Below are positions 25,549 to 39,902 of a stretch of DNA of 64,000 nucleotides, one piece after another. Origin of the DNA: Erpobdella octoculata (lineage: Eukaryota; Annelida; Clitellata; Hirudinida; Erpobdellidae); NCBI GenBank assembly GCA_963978895.1, contig OZ022238.1, positions 37,737,270-37,801,269 on the forward strand, read 5' to 3'. The notes under the pieces are model-generated. The model had not been told where the DNA came from and searched no databases. It worked only from the letters and a program-made list of their open reading frames with translations. Made by a program: the position numbers and the translations under genes. How positions within the stretch are numbered: position 1 is the stretch's first letter; each line of letters starts with the position of its first letter.

Positions 25549-28500
25549 TCAACTTTCTTGGAAAACTTTCACATCTCCAACGGCTTCAACGTTGTAAAGA
25601 TCTGCTCTCTTTTGCTTGGTTATTGGAATCATCGCTCTTGTGTCCTCGACATAATTTAAATCTGCCACAACAACAAAAATATTATTATCATTAGATTAAT
25701 TATTTACTTTTGTATTAATTATATATAAACATCACCAAGGTCTGCATAAATGATGCTTTCTTTCTCATCGGTTGAAGATATTACTTTCCCCCTGGAAAAT
25801 AATGTAATTCTCAGAAACATCTGTATAGTGTATATAGCTGCATGCATCCATGGATAAAAAGTTCTTTCATATTTAAAAACATGATTAAAATGTTTAATGA
25901 TTAATAATATCAAATAACGTTAACAGTTTTCACATTTTTTAATTAATCCAAATTACATTTTCATATCTGACATATTCTTAACTTCAAAAAATGAATTTTG
26001 TGTAATTTTAAAATGTGTTTAAAATATAAATTATTCCATGATAAATAGAGTTTGCTCTACTTAGTATTCAAAAACCTTTGTTGCATTAGACCTTTGCATC
26101 TCGTATTTTTTAACTTGTTTGTTCTGATGCACACAAAAAATGTATATTTATAGCTAAGCTTGACAGCCAACCAATAATGCATGTAGCATTATAACCAGCC
26201 GTTTCAAGTTTGTATGACTGTTCAATGTCTAACATTCAACTTTTTGAATCTTATTCAATCTATAATATAATCCATGAAAACTGAGGATTGTTATTATTGA
26301 GCACACATAATAAATACAAACATTTGTAATATTCCAATTACTAGGACTACTTTACTTAATGAAAAAGCCTGTTCTTACCAGGGATCAACCACCATAGAAT
26401 GGCCATATGAAACATATGAAGCATTTATATCTCTTGCCAGGCTGGTATTAACAACATAGACCTGGTTGTCAACTGCTCTTGCTCTTGCCAGAAGCTCCCA
26501 ATGAGCTGGTCCAGTAGTCATATTAAAGGCACCACAATACATCAAAATTTTACATCCTGTAATATCCACAAACATACAATCGGAAAACTCTGTAACCGAT
26601 TACTAAATAATGTTTTTAGTTTTTTTTTTACCATTTTTAGAATAAATTTGAGCTAACTCTGGGAATCGAATATCGTAACATATTCCAAATCCAACTTTAC
26701 AAAATGCTGTAAAATAAAACCAATCATCGAATTAAGAGCATGTCCATAAAATGGTTCGGCTGAACTCTGAAAGTAATTTGATGAAGTCAAGGAAAAAAGA
26801 TTTTGAATATCTGGAACGAGAACTAGAACATGAGATGAAATATGAATAAAATCAATTCACTGCTTTCAAGGTTAATAAAAATGCAAGTTTCATTTGTTTA
26901 CAAAACTATTTTTATAAGCATGCTTTTGTTAGTCATATGATGATTATTGCATCTCCCAGAACCTTCCATAAAAAAAAAGATTCAAACTGCTTAGCCTAAG
27001 AAATTAAAGTTATTTTTTGCTTATTCCATAAAATAAAAAAATTAAAACATAAAATGTGCTCCTGATTGATTTGTTTTATTTAGAATGGCAGTCAACAGAA
27101 AGGTAGTATTTTAATAAATTTACTATTTACAAAATTCCATGTTTGAAACGATTGTTTAACCACTATTTCAAGTCATGAAAAAGACATTAAAATGCTCACA
27201 TCTGTATTGATAGACAGATTAATTCAGGTTAATTAAAATAACAGAAGCCTACATTCCATGATCAAAATGAAATTAAAAAAAAGTACTTATAAATTAACTA
27301 AATGAGCTCAGTTTAATAAAGACAAACAAAATGATACTTTCTTAAAATTAGATTGTGAAAATTTCGTATTGATAAGAGTAAATTTAAATTAGATGAACTA
27401 ACGAAGATCCAGAATAGTTAAAGAGTTTCCTGGACTGAGAGATTTAGATTCTTGAAAAGTTATTTTACCAGGAACATCAATGTCAAACAGATGCACCTGG
27501 AAGTTGGAAAAATTTTTGTAATTTAATCAATTTTATTTTAAATAAAAAATTTATTTGCTACGGAATATTTTGTTCCAAACACATATACATCACCTCAGAT
27601 TATGCAGCTTTCATGTTATTATATTTATATACAAAATAAACTTAAATGACTAATCTAGAAATATGATAATTAATACAAACATAAAGTACAATAATAAAAT
27701 TAATCTATGATAGAAATGATAAAATAAACCTTGCTAAATTTTGCCATAAGCTTTCCGTCTGGCCCAAACACTGTTGTAGTGTTATACATTTTCTCATCTC
27801 TTCTCTCTATTATGGAACCTACAGCATAAGTAAAAATTATAGTAATTGTACTATAATTAGATAAATATTTTACACATCATATACCTGCCACTAAATATAT
27901 TTTATTTTCAGCAGCAGCTTTTGAGAATGCAGCAGTAGATTCACCAGGGATACTTTCTGCATATTGAGAAAAATACTCATGCCCATACGGTGCATTACAA
28001 CATTCCTGGACAATTTTCGAAGTATAAAAACTTATCACAAATTGAAATTTAAAAAAAAACACATTAAAAAAAGTAATAAAAACAATCATTTCATAAAACA
28101 CGTGACAGAAAATTTTACAAGAAAGTTTTACTTTTAGAAATGTTTTAAATTTGTAAAACTTACAGGAAGAGACAAAATTTTGGCACCTTTTTGACTGGCC
28201 TGGCCAATCAACTCAGTAATTTTAGCCAAATTTGCTGATTTGTTAGGTGTTGCTACAAATTGGATCAGCGCAACTTTCAGCTCTAGGTTTAAAAAATAAC
28301 TGGTCAATAGCTCTGATAATACAAGTAAACACTTGCTGATTAGTGAATAATGATACTAATTATCTTATAAAAAAATCACTATTTTGAAAATTTATAAATC
28401 AACTCAGTATTGTATTATTCTGGAAAGTAAGTGATATTTAAAATACAAATTTAAAAAACTTCAAACTTTTGAACAGAAAAATTGAGCCATTATATGTGAT

Positions 28501-28700
28501 TTGTAAGCATAATCATAAAAAAATTGACAACATTTAAGAGATTATATATAATATATAAAGTAAAGCGAATAATTGTGGTTAAAGTTTAAAGATAACAATA
28601 ATAGTTATAGGCAATGAAGCTAATCGACAACCGATAATAACTTAAAGTTAAATTAAACTTAATGCTATAAAATTAATTAAAACCTACTTTGTGCAGCCAT
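25549..28700 (-). CDS. NIT2: omega-amidase / nitrilase family member 2, 9 exons
   Basis: Exons in gene order: 28700-28688, 28282-28164, 28005-27885, 27818-27730, 27496-27403, 26706-26632, 26556-26379, 25791-25736, 25661-25549; all borders are GT-AG and the frame stays open. The protein starts [13 protein letters not shown] and is about 285 aa, the usual NIT2 length. The nitrilase triad is present: Glu in [14 protein letters not shown], Lys in [15 protein letters not shown], Cys in [36 protein letters not shown] and [12 protein letters not shown] are NIT2-typical. Omega-amidase hydrolyses alpha-ketoglutaramate and alpha-ketosuccinamate in cytosol and mitochondria. No targeting peptide is evident. 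One difference from relatives is CGAF for PGAF next to the active site. A complete, apparently functional gene. Confidence 0.95.
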
Positions 28701-28772
28701 CCTGAACTTGTCTGAAGGAAGAGTAACCTTACCTAGCTAGAGACAGTCGGAGTTTAAATCAGTAGGCCATAC

Positions 28773-28800
28773 CATATATATAGAATATTCTATATATATG
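28773..28800. mobile_element. 28-bp CA...TG palindrome with 8-bp TSD
   Basis: A perfect 28-bp palindrome (CATATATATAGAAT and its complement) flanked on both sides by GGCCATAC (28765-28772, 28801-28808). The palindrome starts CA and ends TG. It sits about 70 bp upstream of the NIT2-like start codon. The structure is that of a complete insertion with target duplication, but it is far shorter than any usual transposon. Confidence 0.8.
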
Positions 28801-28833
28801 GGCCATACAATTAAATAATAGGTAGGTCAAAGG

Positions 28834-30615
28834 GGTAATCCCGAAGATCCTGCCGTTGTTGAATATTCAGCTCCGCCCCGAGGCGGAGATTATTTTATTA
28901 TTAATATTTAGCCCCGCCTAAAAGTTTATTTGGCGCTTAAAAATAATGTGATATGATATGATATGATATGATATGCTAGGCCGACAGTTGATGGTTTTTC
29001 TTGCCAACTAACAGTTTTATTTATCTGCTATTCCTTTCGTAATGGTAATATACTCGACAACTAAAAGACCTGACAACTAGCAGTTTATGAACCGGGGGCC
29101 ACTTTTTTGTCAAATACCAATATTATTTATAACGAGAGACCAGAGGCGTGGATTGGGGGGGGGGCTGAGGGGGGCCATGACCTAAATCTCTGCTAGTATT
29201 TTTCAATCTTTCAGTACCCTTAGTCTATTTTATCTTGATGATTCAGTGGAAAATTTTTTAAAAATGAAAAACGTCGATACCCTTTGTTACATTCATAATT
29301 TAAACGCTTTTTGTCTGCATTCAATATTAAATAAAAGTTAACTTTTTTGAACTGTTTTTTTTAACTAATAGGATGATTTACATGAAAATACAACATCCAA
29401 ATGTATATTGGGATGGTCATTTTTGTTTGAAGATTCTCTGGGTTTAAGTTAAAAAATCTTCGCCCCCCTCAACATTTTGCTGAATCCACGCCTCTGCGAG
29501 AGACTCGTCGAGAATCTGTCAATTGTTGATATGTTCAGTAAAAATGAAACTTCAAAAACTTTATTGTCAAAAGTAGACAGATTATTAAAATTGGTTTGGT
29601 TTTTAAAATTTGGTTTTTCCGATATCAAATGCAACACCAGAAAGAAGTTTTTCGGCATTGCGTCGAATTGAAACATTTAACTATTTGCAGTCAAGAATGA
29701 CCCAAACTAAATGAAACTATGTCATGTTTTTAACCGTACATAAAGAAAAAAACAGACAATCGAAACTTGTTGGAAATTTGACAGTAAAGTTGGTGATTGC
29801 GTCTTGCCAACTACAGCAGTTTTTAAAATGAGATATATAATGGTCATAAGCTTGGCCGATAGTTTGTGATTACGAGATGCCATAACTAGAACTTTATAAA
29901 TTTTTGACCTCCGAGAATGGCACAGAGAGAGACCATCGAGTCCGGGAGCAGTGGGTTTTTGGCGGGTATGACTATGACGTCGATTTCCGATCCCTTTCAC
30001 AATTTTGTTTCACATATATTTGTTTGGTATAACATGACCCTGTAAATTAAATTTGTTATTTTGTTTTATTTTATTATTATGCTAGGTTAATTTTTTTGTT
30101 ATGATTTTATGTTGTGTTTATTTTCTTGTTCTATTAAAATGCTATGTTCTGGTTCTATTATTTTCTATGCTAATTTTGTTTTGTCCCTTGTCGATTTCGT
30201 CGAGCGGCATGCCTAGTTGGGATGGGACAATGCCAAATACATCCATCGGCAGTAGGTACCACTCCTTCTCGCCAGTTTCATTTATGTCTGACACAACTGA
30301 CAGAATTTTATCCTCGCTATGAGACCGCGTGTCATAGCTCATCCCAAAGCATCATCTTACACATTTTTATTTAATTTAGTAGATAATATCCCAGTAACAT
30401 CAAGGTAATTTCCAGCCATGATAAAACAATGTGTAAAAATAAAAACCATAGAATAACATTATTCGTGTTTACTTTTAAATTTATAGCCAAGGTCTGTGGG
30501 TGGAGCTGAATATTATTAGTAGTTGGCGGCCTGTCAATCATGGACATCACGTGCCTGCCAATCATTGCTTGTTTATCTCATTAACTCCGGTAACGGCAGG
30601 ATCTTCGGGATTACC
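28834..30615. mobile_element. 1.8-kb TIR element with 9-bp TSD (Merlin-like)
   Basis: TIRs begin GGTAATCCCGAAGATCCTGC and are perfect for 24 bp, then continue with gaps (AGCTCCRCCC). Flanked by the perfect 9-bp duplication GGTCAAAGG (28825-28833, 30616-30624). About 29915-29970 carries CATCGAGTCCGGGAGCAGTG and GGTTTTTGGCGGG, the same sequence as part of the Merlin transposase at 61583-61620, but the frame is broken. Hence probably a defective Merlin-type element or one that holds a Merlin remnant. The rest is non-coding. Confidence 0.8.
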
Positions 30616-30753
30616 GGTCAAAGGTTATTTTGTAACTTTTGTTGTTTTTCATGGTTTTTTTAAGAATATTTTTATTTAGCGAGCGACCACCTTTGAATTT
30701 AATAAAAGCGCTTTATAAGTTTATTTGATTGATTTATCAAGTATAATGTGTTG

Positions 30754-30921
30754 TCGAAATAAAATCGTACGTCAAATTGATCATCTTGTTGCTCGCTATG
30801 ATAAGACTAGGGTGCTTAGTTTGAATTTAATGAACAGATCTGTATAACTTAGCGAGCGCCCTAGTCTTATCATGGCGAACAACAAGATGATCAATTTGAC
30901 GTACGATTTTATTTTCGACTT
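30754..30921. repeat. fold-back hairpin, ~65-bp arms
   Basis: GTCGAAATAAAATCGTACGT..GATAAGACTAGGGTGCT (30754-30820) is answered by its inverted copy 30856-30921 with few mismatches around a ~35-base loop. No flanking duplication was seen. Flanks 30625-30750 and 30922-31030 hold nothing recognisable. Confidence 0.75.
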
Positions 30922-31036
30922 TTTAATGCATAATAAGATGAGGTTTTAAAAAGTTTTTTATTTTTTTTTATTTTCTCTTTTTTAGTCTTCACATTTTTTA
31001 ATTATCTTCACAATTATCCGACTTATTCCAATTATC

Positions 31037-31156
<120 letters not shown>

Positions 31157-31560
31157 GATATATAGATGGGACATATCAATCTATTTCCTGTACAATTTGA
31201 AAGCTGCCATTTTCAACCTGAGCTTGTTTACATTTGCTCATTTGAGCGATATTGGTTGCCGGTGTATTATGACGATACATGACAAATCTGCTAAAGCTCT
31301 AGTTTTTTCTGTAGATGTTGCTGTTTTTTATTTGAAAAACCTGTATAAGAACTATACTTAGTGTTAATTGACTCCCCGAGCTCATATATCCTATTTATTA
31401 TACTCAGTTATACTGGTCCTGATTTGTGTTTCACTATGATATAATATAACAATAATACAACTATGATATCTGACTAAAAAATTGATCTGATGTTATTTAT
31501 TCATCCACCATTTTAAATCATTTGAAATTAAAAATGTTCATGCTTATAATGTTAGTCAAC

Positions 31561-31579
31561 AACTCCACAATTTATGATA

Positions 31580-31635
<56 letters not shown>

Positions 31636-31836
31636 TTGAATACTTCGGCGCTATATGTTCTTTTAGGCAAACTCGATTGAAAAAAGTGGCGCACTTGGCT
31701 GAATCGATTTTATTTTTAATTTTTTCCAATACTCTAAATCGGTTTAAAAATAATTTATTCTCAAACACAAACTCCATAATCTTATAGGCTAATAGATCTA
31801 TTTCGGCAATTTTTTGCCATCATCAGAGCCGTTTAA
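31561..31836 (-). mobile_element. Penelope-like element fragment with hammerhead
   Basis: On minus, a hammerhead ribozyme (see next entry) is followed after about ten bases by an ATG (31777) and an open frame of about 50 residues containing CATFFNRVCLKEHIAPKYSK. Residues of this type (basic region, then CLKExIxPK) match the N-terminal part of Penelope-like ORFs. The frame then runs straight into a (TA)n tract (31633-31561). The fragment at 60192-60421 has the same order: hammerhead, ATG, VCLREGILPKYI, (TA)n. Confidence 0.65.
31787..31830 (-). ncRNA. type I hammerhead ribozyme
   Basis: Minus-strand order: stem I GGCT, core CTGATGA, stem II GGCAA-AAAA-TTGCC, core GAAA, tiny stem III TAG-AT-CTA, cleavage triplet ATT, then AGCC closing stem I. 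All conserved core bases of a hammerhead are present. The short self-complementary stem III is typical of hammerheads in Penelope-like elements and retrozymes. Confidence 0.8.
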
Positions 31837-31925
31837 CTTTTTAAAAATAAAATGCAGTGACTAAATGGTAAAAGATACAACTAATTGAAAGGAATTAAAA
31901 TACAATTAAAATAAAATTTAAATTC

Positions 31926-33072
<1,147 letters not shown>

Positions 33073-34066
33073 AAAATGCTAAAACAATTGAGGCTGAAAC
33101 TTAGAAAACGAAAGTTCAGTGATAAAGGAAGAAAGTCTGAGCTCGTGAACCGCCTCCGGACGTCATTGGAGAACAAAGGGTTTGATCCAGAAGAGTATGA
33201 GTTGGAAGCAGAAAATGAATTGATGAAGGCTCTGAATAAAATGGTGATGGTGACAGTGATACAGTCGGTTTGGACGTCGTAAAACAAAACTAAAGAAGAT
33301 GAGAAGAAGGTTGAAAACGAAATGCAAAACGATGAGGATGAAAGTGACGATGATGATTATAATAATGGCAATAACAACTATGGCTTTTACCCATACAGCG
33401 ACGGTTCTGAAACGGAAGCCTCCATAACAGACGACGGCACCGAATATTCAGGGTCAGATTTTAGTGAAGAATCTGACTCGGATGGAGCAACCGAGGATTT
33501 AGAAACGGACGAAACTCCAATGGAGAAATACGTCAAAGTTAACTTGACAAAAAAGAAGACACTAATTTGAGAGACGATGGCGATAACTTGAAGAAAGATC
33601 CGCTGGACGATACGAAAGTTGAAACCGACGAAAGAGACGAGTTGGAATGAGAAAAGAAAACGTTCGATTGTAGCTTGGAAGAAACAAACATGACGGCGAT
33701 GAACTTCTCCAAAAACAACAATAGCAATGCAGCAAGCAAAAACTCTGAAAAAGATGGGCCAAGAACAGAGAACGGTACCGAGGGTTCTAAATCAGACGTA
33801 TCCACAGAGGATTCTAGATCAGATAGACTAAGAGTCATTGTAAAATCAAATAACAGTTTGATGAAGGGATTTATTGGATTTATGGAACGTGTTTCCGAAA
33901 AAGCTTTTGAAGAGTTTCTTGAGAAAGATCTAAGAGATGTGAAGGAAGAAGAAAAAGCAGACAATTCCGATAAACCGTGCAAAGATGTTCAGGACGAGGC
34001 ATGCAAAAAAGGCTGTGATGAACCGTGCAGAAATGGCGACGATGAGCCAAAGAAGGACTGGAAGAA
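33073..34066 (+). pseudogene. SAP-domain gag-like fragment, broken
   Basis: Opens with a SAP-like helix pair (KLRKRKFSDKGRKSELVNRL), then after an internal deletion follows the acidic low-complexity sequence of the intact ORF at 34393-35955 (shared DDGTEYSGSDFSEESDSD, DETPMEKYVKVNLTKK, KSNNSLMKGFIGFMER). In-frame stops near 33279, 33568 and 33648 break it. It ends at PKKDWKKL, where the triplicated LTR-edge repeat starts. It lies in inverted orientation to the intact copy. Confidence 0.75.
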
Positions 34067-34225
34067 ACTGTATCAAATATATATATATATTGTTACGATA
34101 TCACCAAAACGTATACCGAAACTGTATCAAATATATATATATATTGTTACGATATCACCAAAACGTATACCGAAACTGTATCAAATATATATATATATTG
34201 TTACGATATCACCAAAACGTATACC
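34067..34225. repeat. three tandem copies of an LTR edge
   Basis: A ~57-bp unit (AAACTGTATCAAATATATAT then TGTTACGATATCACCAAAAC) occurs three times; its second half is the first ~27 bases of the LTR, and the third copy continues into the full LTR at 34199. This replaces the expected 5-bp target duplication on this side. Confidence 0.85.
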
Positions 34226-36177
34226 GGGCTCAATAGAATGGTTTTGCAGTTTTATTGGAAAATAATAAATGAAGCTTTGTTAGGGCTAGTTATACCTTCT
34301 GGTCTATTAATTAATTAATAATTAATGTTATTCCAAGTCCTTTAACGTCTATCAATGGGAAAACCTATCGTAAAAACAGCGATTTTACGTTATTACCCCC
34401 TTCTTAATTCTGTTCGTCCCGAACAGCATAGTCGCTTTTGAGAAATGCGACTCGGCCACGAACACCAAAATACCTTGATCTTTACTCGTGGCTTTGACCG
34501 CAATTCGCAAACAACATGGTCAAGTCTCTTGACCGTTTGACACAGTTTCTTCCAGTCCTTCTTTGACTCATCAACAGAGTCTTTCTTTGGCTCATCGTCG
34601 CCATTTTTGCACGGTTCATCACAGCCTTTTTTGCATGCCTCGTCCTGAACATCTTTGCACGGTTTATCGGAATTGTCTGCTTTTTCTTCTTCCTTCACAT
34701 CTTTTAGATCTTTCAAAAGAAACTCTTCAAAAGGATTTTCGAAAACACGTCGTTCCATAAATCCAATAAATCCCTTCATCAAACTGTTATTTGATTTTAC
34801 AATGACTCTTAGTCTATCTGATCTAGAATCCTCTGTAGATTCATCTGATTTAAAACCCTCGTTACCGTTCTCTGTTCTTGTCTCATCTTTTCCAGAGTTT
34901 TTGCTGGCTGCATTGCTATTGTTGTTTTGGAGAAGTTCATCGCCGTCATGTTTGTTTTCTTCCAAGCTACAATCGAACGTTTTCTTTTCACATTCCAACT
35001 CGGCTCTTTCGTCGGTGTCAACTTTCGTATCGTCCAGCGGATCTTTCTTCAAATTATTGCCATCGTCTCTCAAATCAGTGTCTTCTTTTTTTGTCAAGTT
35101 AACTTTGACGTATTTTTCCATTGGAGTTTCGTCCGTTTCTAAATCCTCGGTTGCTTCATCCGAGTCAGATTCTTCACTAAAATCTGACCCTGAATATTCG
35201 GTGCCGTCGTCTGTTATGGAGGCTTCCGTTTCAGAACCGTCGCTATATGGGTGAAAGTCATAGTTGTTATTGCCATTATTATAATAATCATCAACACTTT
35301 CATCCTCGTCGTTTTGCATTTCGTTTTCAACATTCTTCTCATCTTCTTTAGTTTGGTTTTTGACGTCCAAACCGACTGTATCACTGTCACCATCTTTGCA
35401 TGGTTCATCTTGAGCATCTTTGCAAGGTTCCTTATCATGACCGTCTTTAACAGGCTCATCATCATGACCCACCTGACTTGTGCAGTCTGTACGGCCGTCA
35501 TCCGTCACATGCTCTGAGACACAGCTGGTGGACTCCAGTTCAAATTGGGTTTCGCCGCAGCAACCCACATCACCAGCAGCCCGCTGGTCCAGAACCGTGT
35601 CCACCACTGCCTCAGCCAACCCTGCGACCAAACTCTCAACAGTTGTACCGCCTGCTGCTACTTTGTTTTCGTGGCCAAGAATCATTCCTTCTCCTGTTTC
35701 CCCCTGTGCTGCCATGTTTTCTCTCGCTCGTTGTCTTTCTTCCTCCAGCAATTTGTTTTTTAATTTCCTTCGCTTGACCACAGCTTCCTCGTCAATATCG
35801 AATAGATATTCGTCGTCGTCAGGCCCATAGCCCTCATTCACTAACGCGGCTAAGAGGCGTTCCATAAGTTCGTCCTTTTTACCTGTATCGCTCAGGCCAC
35901 GTTTCTCCAGCTCGTCTTTCATTTCACTCGCCCAAAGCTCATCCAATGATTTCAAAACCCTTCTTGTATCCTACTTCTGATCACCAATGTTACGATATCA
36001 CCAAAACGTATACCGGGCTCAATAGAATGGTTTTGCAGTTTTATTGGAAAATAATAAATGAAGCTTTGTTAGGGCTAGTTATACCTTCTGGTCTATTAAT
36101 TAATTAATAATTAATGTTATTCCAAGTCCTTTAACGTCTATCAATGGGAAAACCTATCGTAAAAACAGCGATTTTAC

Positions 36178-36178
<1 letters not shown>
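34199..36178 (-). mobile_element. gag-only LTR retrotransposon, 1.98 kb
   Basis: Direct repeats of 191 bp at 34199-34389 and 35988-36178 appear identical except for the final base (G versus A). In transcriptional sense (minus) the LTR reads TGTAAAATCGC...ATCGTAACA, with TG/CA ends. The internal part starts TTGGTGATCAGAAGTAGG, a probable primer-binding region, and has a purine tract AAGAAGGGGG before the 3' LTR. No protease, reverse transcriptase or integrase is present, so it must be moved in trans. Near-identical LTRs imply recent insertion. A clean target duplication is not visible. Confidence 0.85.
34393..35955 (-). CDS. SAP-domain acidic gag-like protein, 520 aa
   Basis: The only ORF of the LTR element. 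Residues about 3-40 form a SAP domain (DELWASEMKDELEKRGLSDT, then KDELMERLLAAL), a DNA/RNA-binding helix pair. The middle and C-terminal parts are strongly acidic, Asp/Glu/Ser/Asn-rich, with PCKD/EPCK repeats near residues 165-185 and 440-475. Codons upstream of the ATG (IGDQK, stop, DTRRVLK) look like a former longer start, so the frame may once have begun in the primer-binding region. I assign a gag-like role by position only; there is no zinc knuckle or capsid signature that I recognise. The stop lies four bases before the 3' LTR, overlapping the purine tract. Confidence 0.75.
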   Translation of the reverse strand: MKSLDELWASEMKDELEKRGLSDTGKKDELMERLLAALVNEGYGPDDDEYLFDIDEEAVVKRRKLKNKLLEEERQRARENMAAQGETGEGMILGHENKVAAGGTTVESLVAGLAEAVVDTVLDQRAAGDVGCCGETQFELESTSCVSEHVTDDGRTDCTSQVGHDDEPVKDGHDKEPCKDAQDEPCKDGDSDTVGLDVKNQTKEDEKNVENEMQNDEDESVDDYYNNGNNNYDFHPYSDGSETEASITDDGTEYSGSDFSEESDSDEATEDLETDETPMEKYVKVNLTKKEDTDLRDDGNNLKKDPLDDTKVDTDERAELECEKKTFDCSLEENKHDGDELLQNNNSNAASKNSGKDETRTENGNEGFKSDESTEDSRSDRLRVIVKSNNSLMKGFIGFMERRVFENPFEEFLLKDLKDVKEEEKADNSDKPCKDVQDEACKKGCDEPCKNGDDEPKKDSVDESKKDWKKLCQTVKRLDHVVCELRSKPRVKIKVFWCSWPSRISQKRLCCSGRTELRRG

Positions 36179-38132
<1,954 letters not shown>

Positions 38133-38213
<81 letters not shown>

Positions 38214-38345
38214 GTTTGTATGTATGTATGTCCTTTATGCATGGTTACACCATTCATCCGATCGTAATAAAATTTTCACACAACCTTGAGAGTCAAGGGG
38301 AATCAAATATAGAGAAAAAAAATTTGAAATCCGTCACAAAATGAC
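38133..38345 (+). mobile_element. Helitron family A 5' end
   Basis: (TA)n then AAATAAATGTTTGTATGTATG and the CACCATTCATCCGATCG block, directly following the CTAG of the previous copy: a head-to-tail junction. Confidence 0.7.
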
Positions 38346-38387
38346 CTGAGCGAGCGGAAACTATATATATATATATATAAAAGCGGG

Positions 38388-38580
38388 GTTACCCGGCGTT
38401 GCTCGGGGGTTTTTAGAGTTTTTTATCGTTTTTCTCTAGCTCCTGTTTAATTTCCCGTTTTCTCTCCCGCTCCCGGTCGCTTTTCCGTTTCCGCTTGCTC
38501 TCCCACTCCCGGTCGCTTTCCCGCTCCCGGTCGCTTTCCCGCTCCCGGTCACTTTCCCGATTCCGGTCGGTTTCCCGCCC
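38388..38580 (-). mobile_element. Helitron family A 3' end, inverted
   Basis: GCGGGGTTACCCGGCGTTGC followed by TTTTTAGAGT and pyrimidine-rich CTCCCGGTCGCTTTCC repeats, the complement of the family A 3' end. The terminal CTAG is degraded (AAAGCGGGG on +). Confidence 0.7.
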
Positions 38581-38647
38581 CATCTATCTCTTAATAATTT
38601 GTAATAACGCGCAATCGGTCACATTATGCAAGACTGGGAAGCAAGTC

Positions 38648-38675
38648 ATGGACTTCTTAATATTAAGAAGTCCAT
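38648..38675. repeat. 28-bp palindrome, possible fourth micro-insertion
   Basis: Perfect palindrome ATGGACTTCTTAAT plus complement, preceded by C. Flanks are AAGCAAGT at left and, after removing the hAT-2 insertion, TAGCAAGT at right (7 of 8 match). Similar to the other CA..TG palindromes but the last G is missing. Confidence 0.5.
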
Positions 38676-38807
38676 TACAGTGTTGTTTCAGTTAAGCGTA
38701 ACTTAAACTGAATTTGGTCTAATAACTGAAAAAAGAAATTTAAGTTAAGAACTAACTGAAACTTTAACTGAAAAATAATGTTAAATTTAATTGTAATACT
38801 AATAGTA

Positions 38808-39054
38808 AACAAGTAAATTAAAAACGAATTTTTAAAACCAATGCTCTTATATGTAATTAAGACACAAATTTTGCAATCAATTTTTTCTTATATTACTCTT
38901 TTATTTTATATTAAAGTCTGGCCTGGCGTAATATGGTTCGAAGAGCATTGCGATTTCCATTAAGCTCATAAACAAAAATTTTGCAATCAATTTTTTCTTA
39001 TATTACTCTTTTATTTTATATTAAAGTCGCAATATACAACAAATAAATATAATA

Positions 39055-39100
<46 letters not shown>

Positions 39101-39301
39101 CCTCAAGAAAATTAACTAAATTAATTGACTTATTGTAAAACTAATAATTGAATATTGCATTGTCTTCTATCTTGAGCATGTATGCAAAATTTGAAAAAAA
39201 TCTATCATCAGGAAGTGACTCAAAAATTGATTGCAAGATTTGAAACAGAGAAACAGACAGAGAAACAGAGCCGACGAGTTAATAAAAGCATTGGTAAAAA
39301 A
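38808..39301. repeat. dispersed repeat shared with 42633-43000
   Basis: Shared words include AAACAAGTAAATTAAAAACG, TTGCAATCAATTTTTTCTTA and GAAACAGACAGAGAAACAG. Within this copy the TTGCAATCAATTTTTTCTTA module is itself duplicated (about 38870 and 38980). A (TA)n tract interrupts it at 39058-39096. Likely Helitron body or another element of unknown class. Confidence 0.65.
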
Positions 39302-39902
39302 AGTAGTAACTGTAATACAAACTGAAAAAAAATGTTTTCGGAAAATCCAATACTGAAATGCGCCAAAATTTTATTTCTTTGTTTATATTTGGTAACCGGA
39401 CACACTCGTGTTTTTTATCTCTACTATAATATGATTTTTTTTCATCGCTTTATTTGCATTTAACGACGTATAAACAATGATAAAAATAAATTCTGACCGA
39501 AAACAAGAAAATGGAGTTGGCGTTATTTCATAAGGAAGTGGCAAAAGAACTTGAGCTTTTGGAGACAAATCGCAAAAAGCTAAAGGCCAAGAGCAAACTA
39601 ATCGAAAATGATACAGGAAACACGGTTAACCAGATTAGCGCACAGACTACTTTGCCTGCTTTTATTAGTAATAAAAAAGAATGGAATTCAGATAAGAAGT
39701 GAAACTGAAACAGCGTTTGCTTAGTAATGTGTTTATCAGTACAGGGTTATATTACAGCTCCGCCTCGCTAATTGCGAGCCAGTCCCAAGCCTGGAGAAAG
39801 GAGGAGGGAATAGTAAAAAGGATCAAATTCTGATCCACGACAGGAAGTACTTAAGTGCTTCCTACATACAGCCATTAGAGTCTTAAAACACCTGGTGTAA
39901 AG

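Noticed and set aside
34563..35830. Overlapping plus-strand frames opposite the SAP-gag ORF
   Set aside because: Shadows of the minus-strand ORF caused by its acidic, low-complexity codons.
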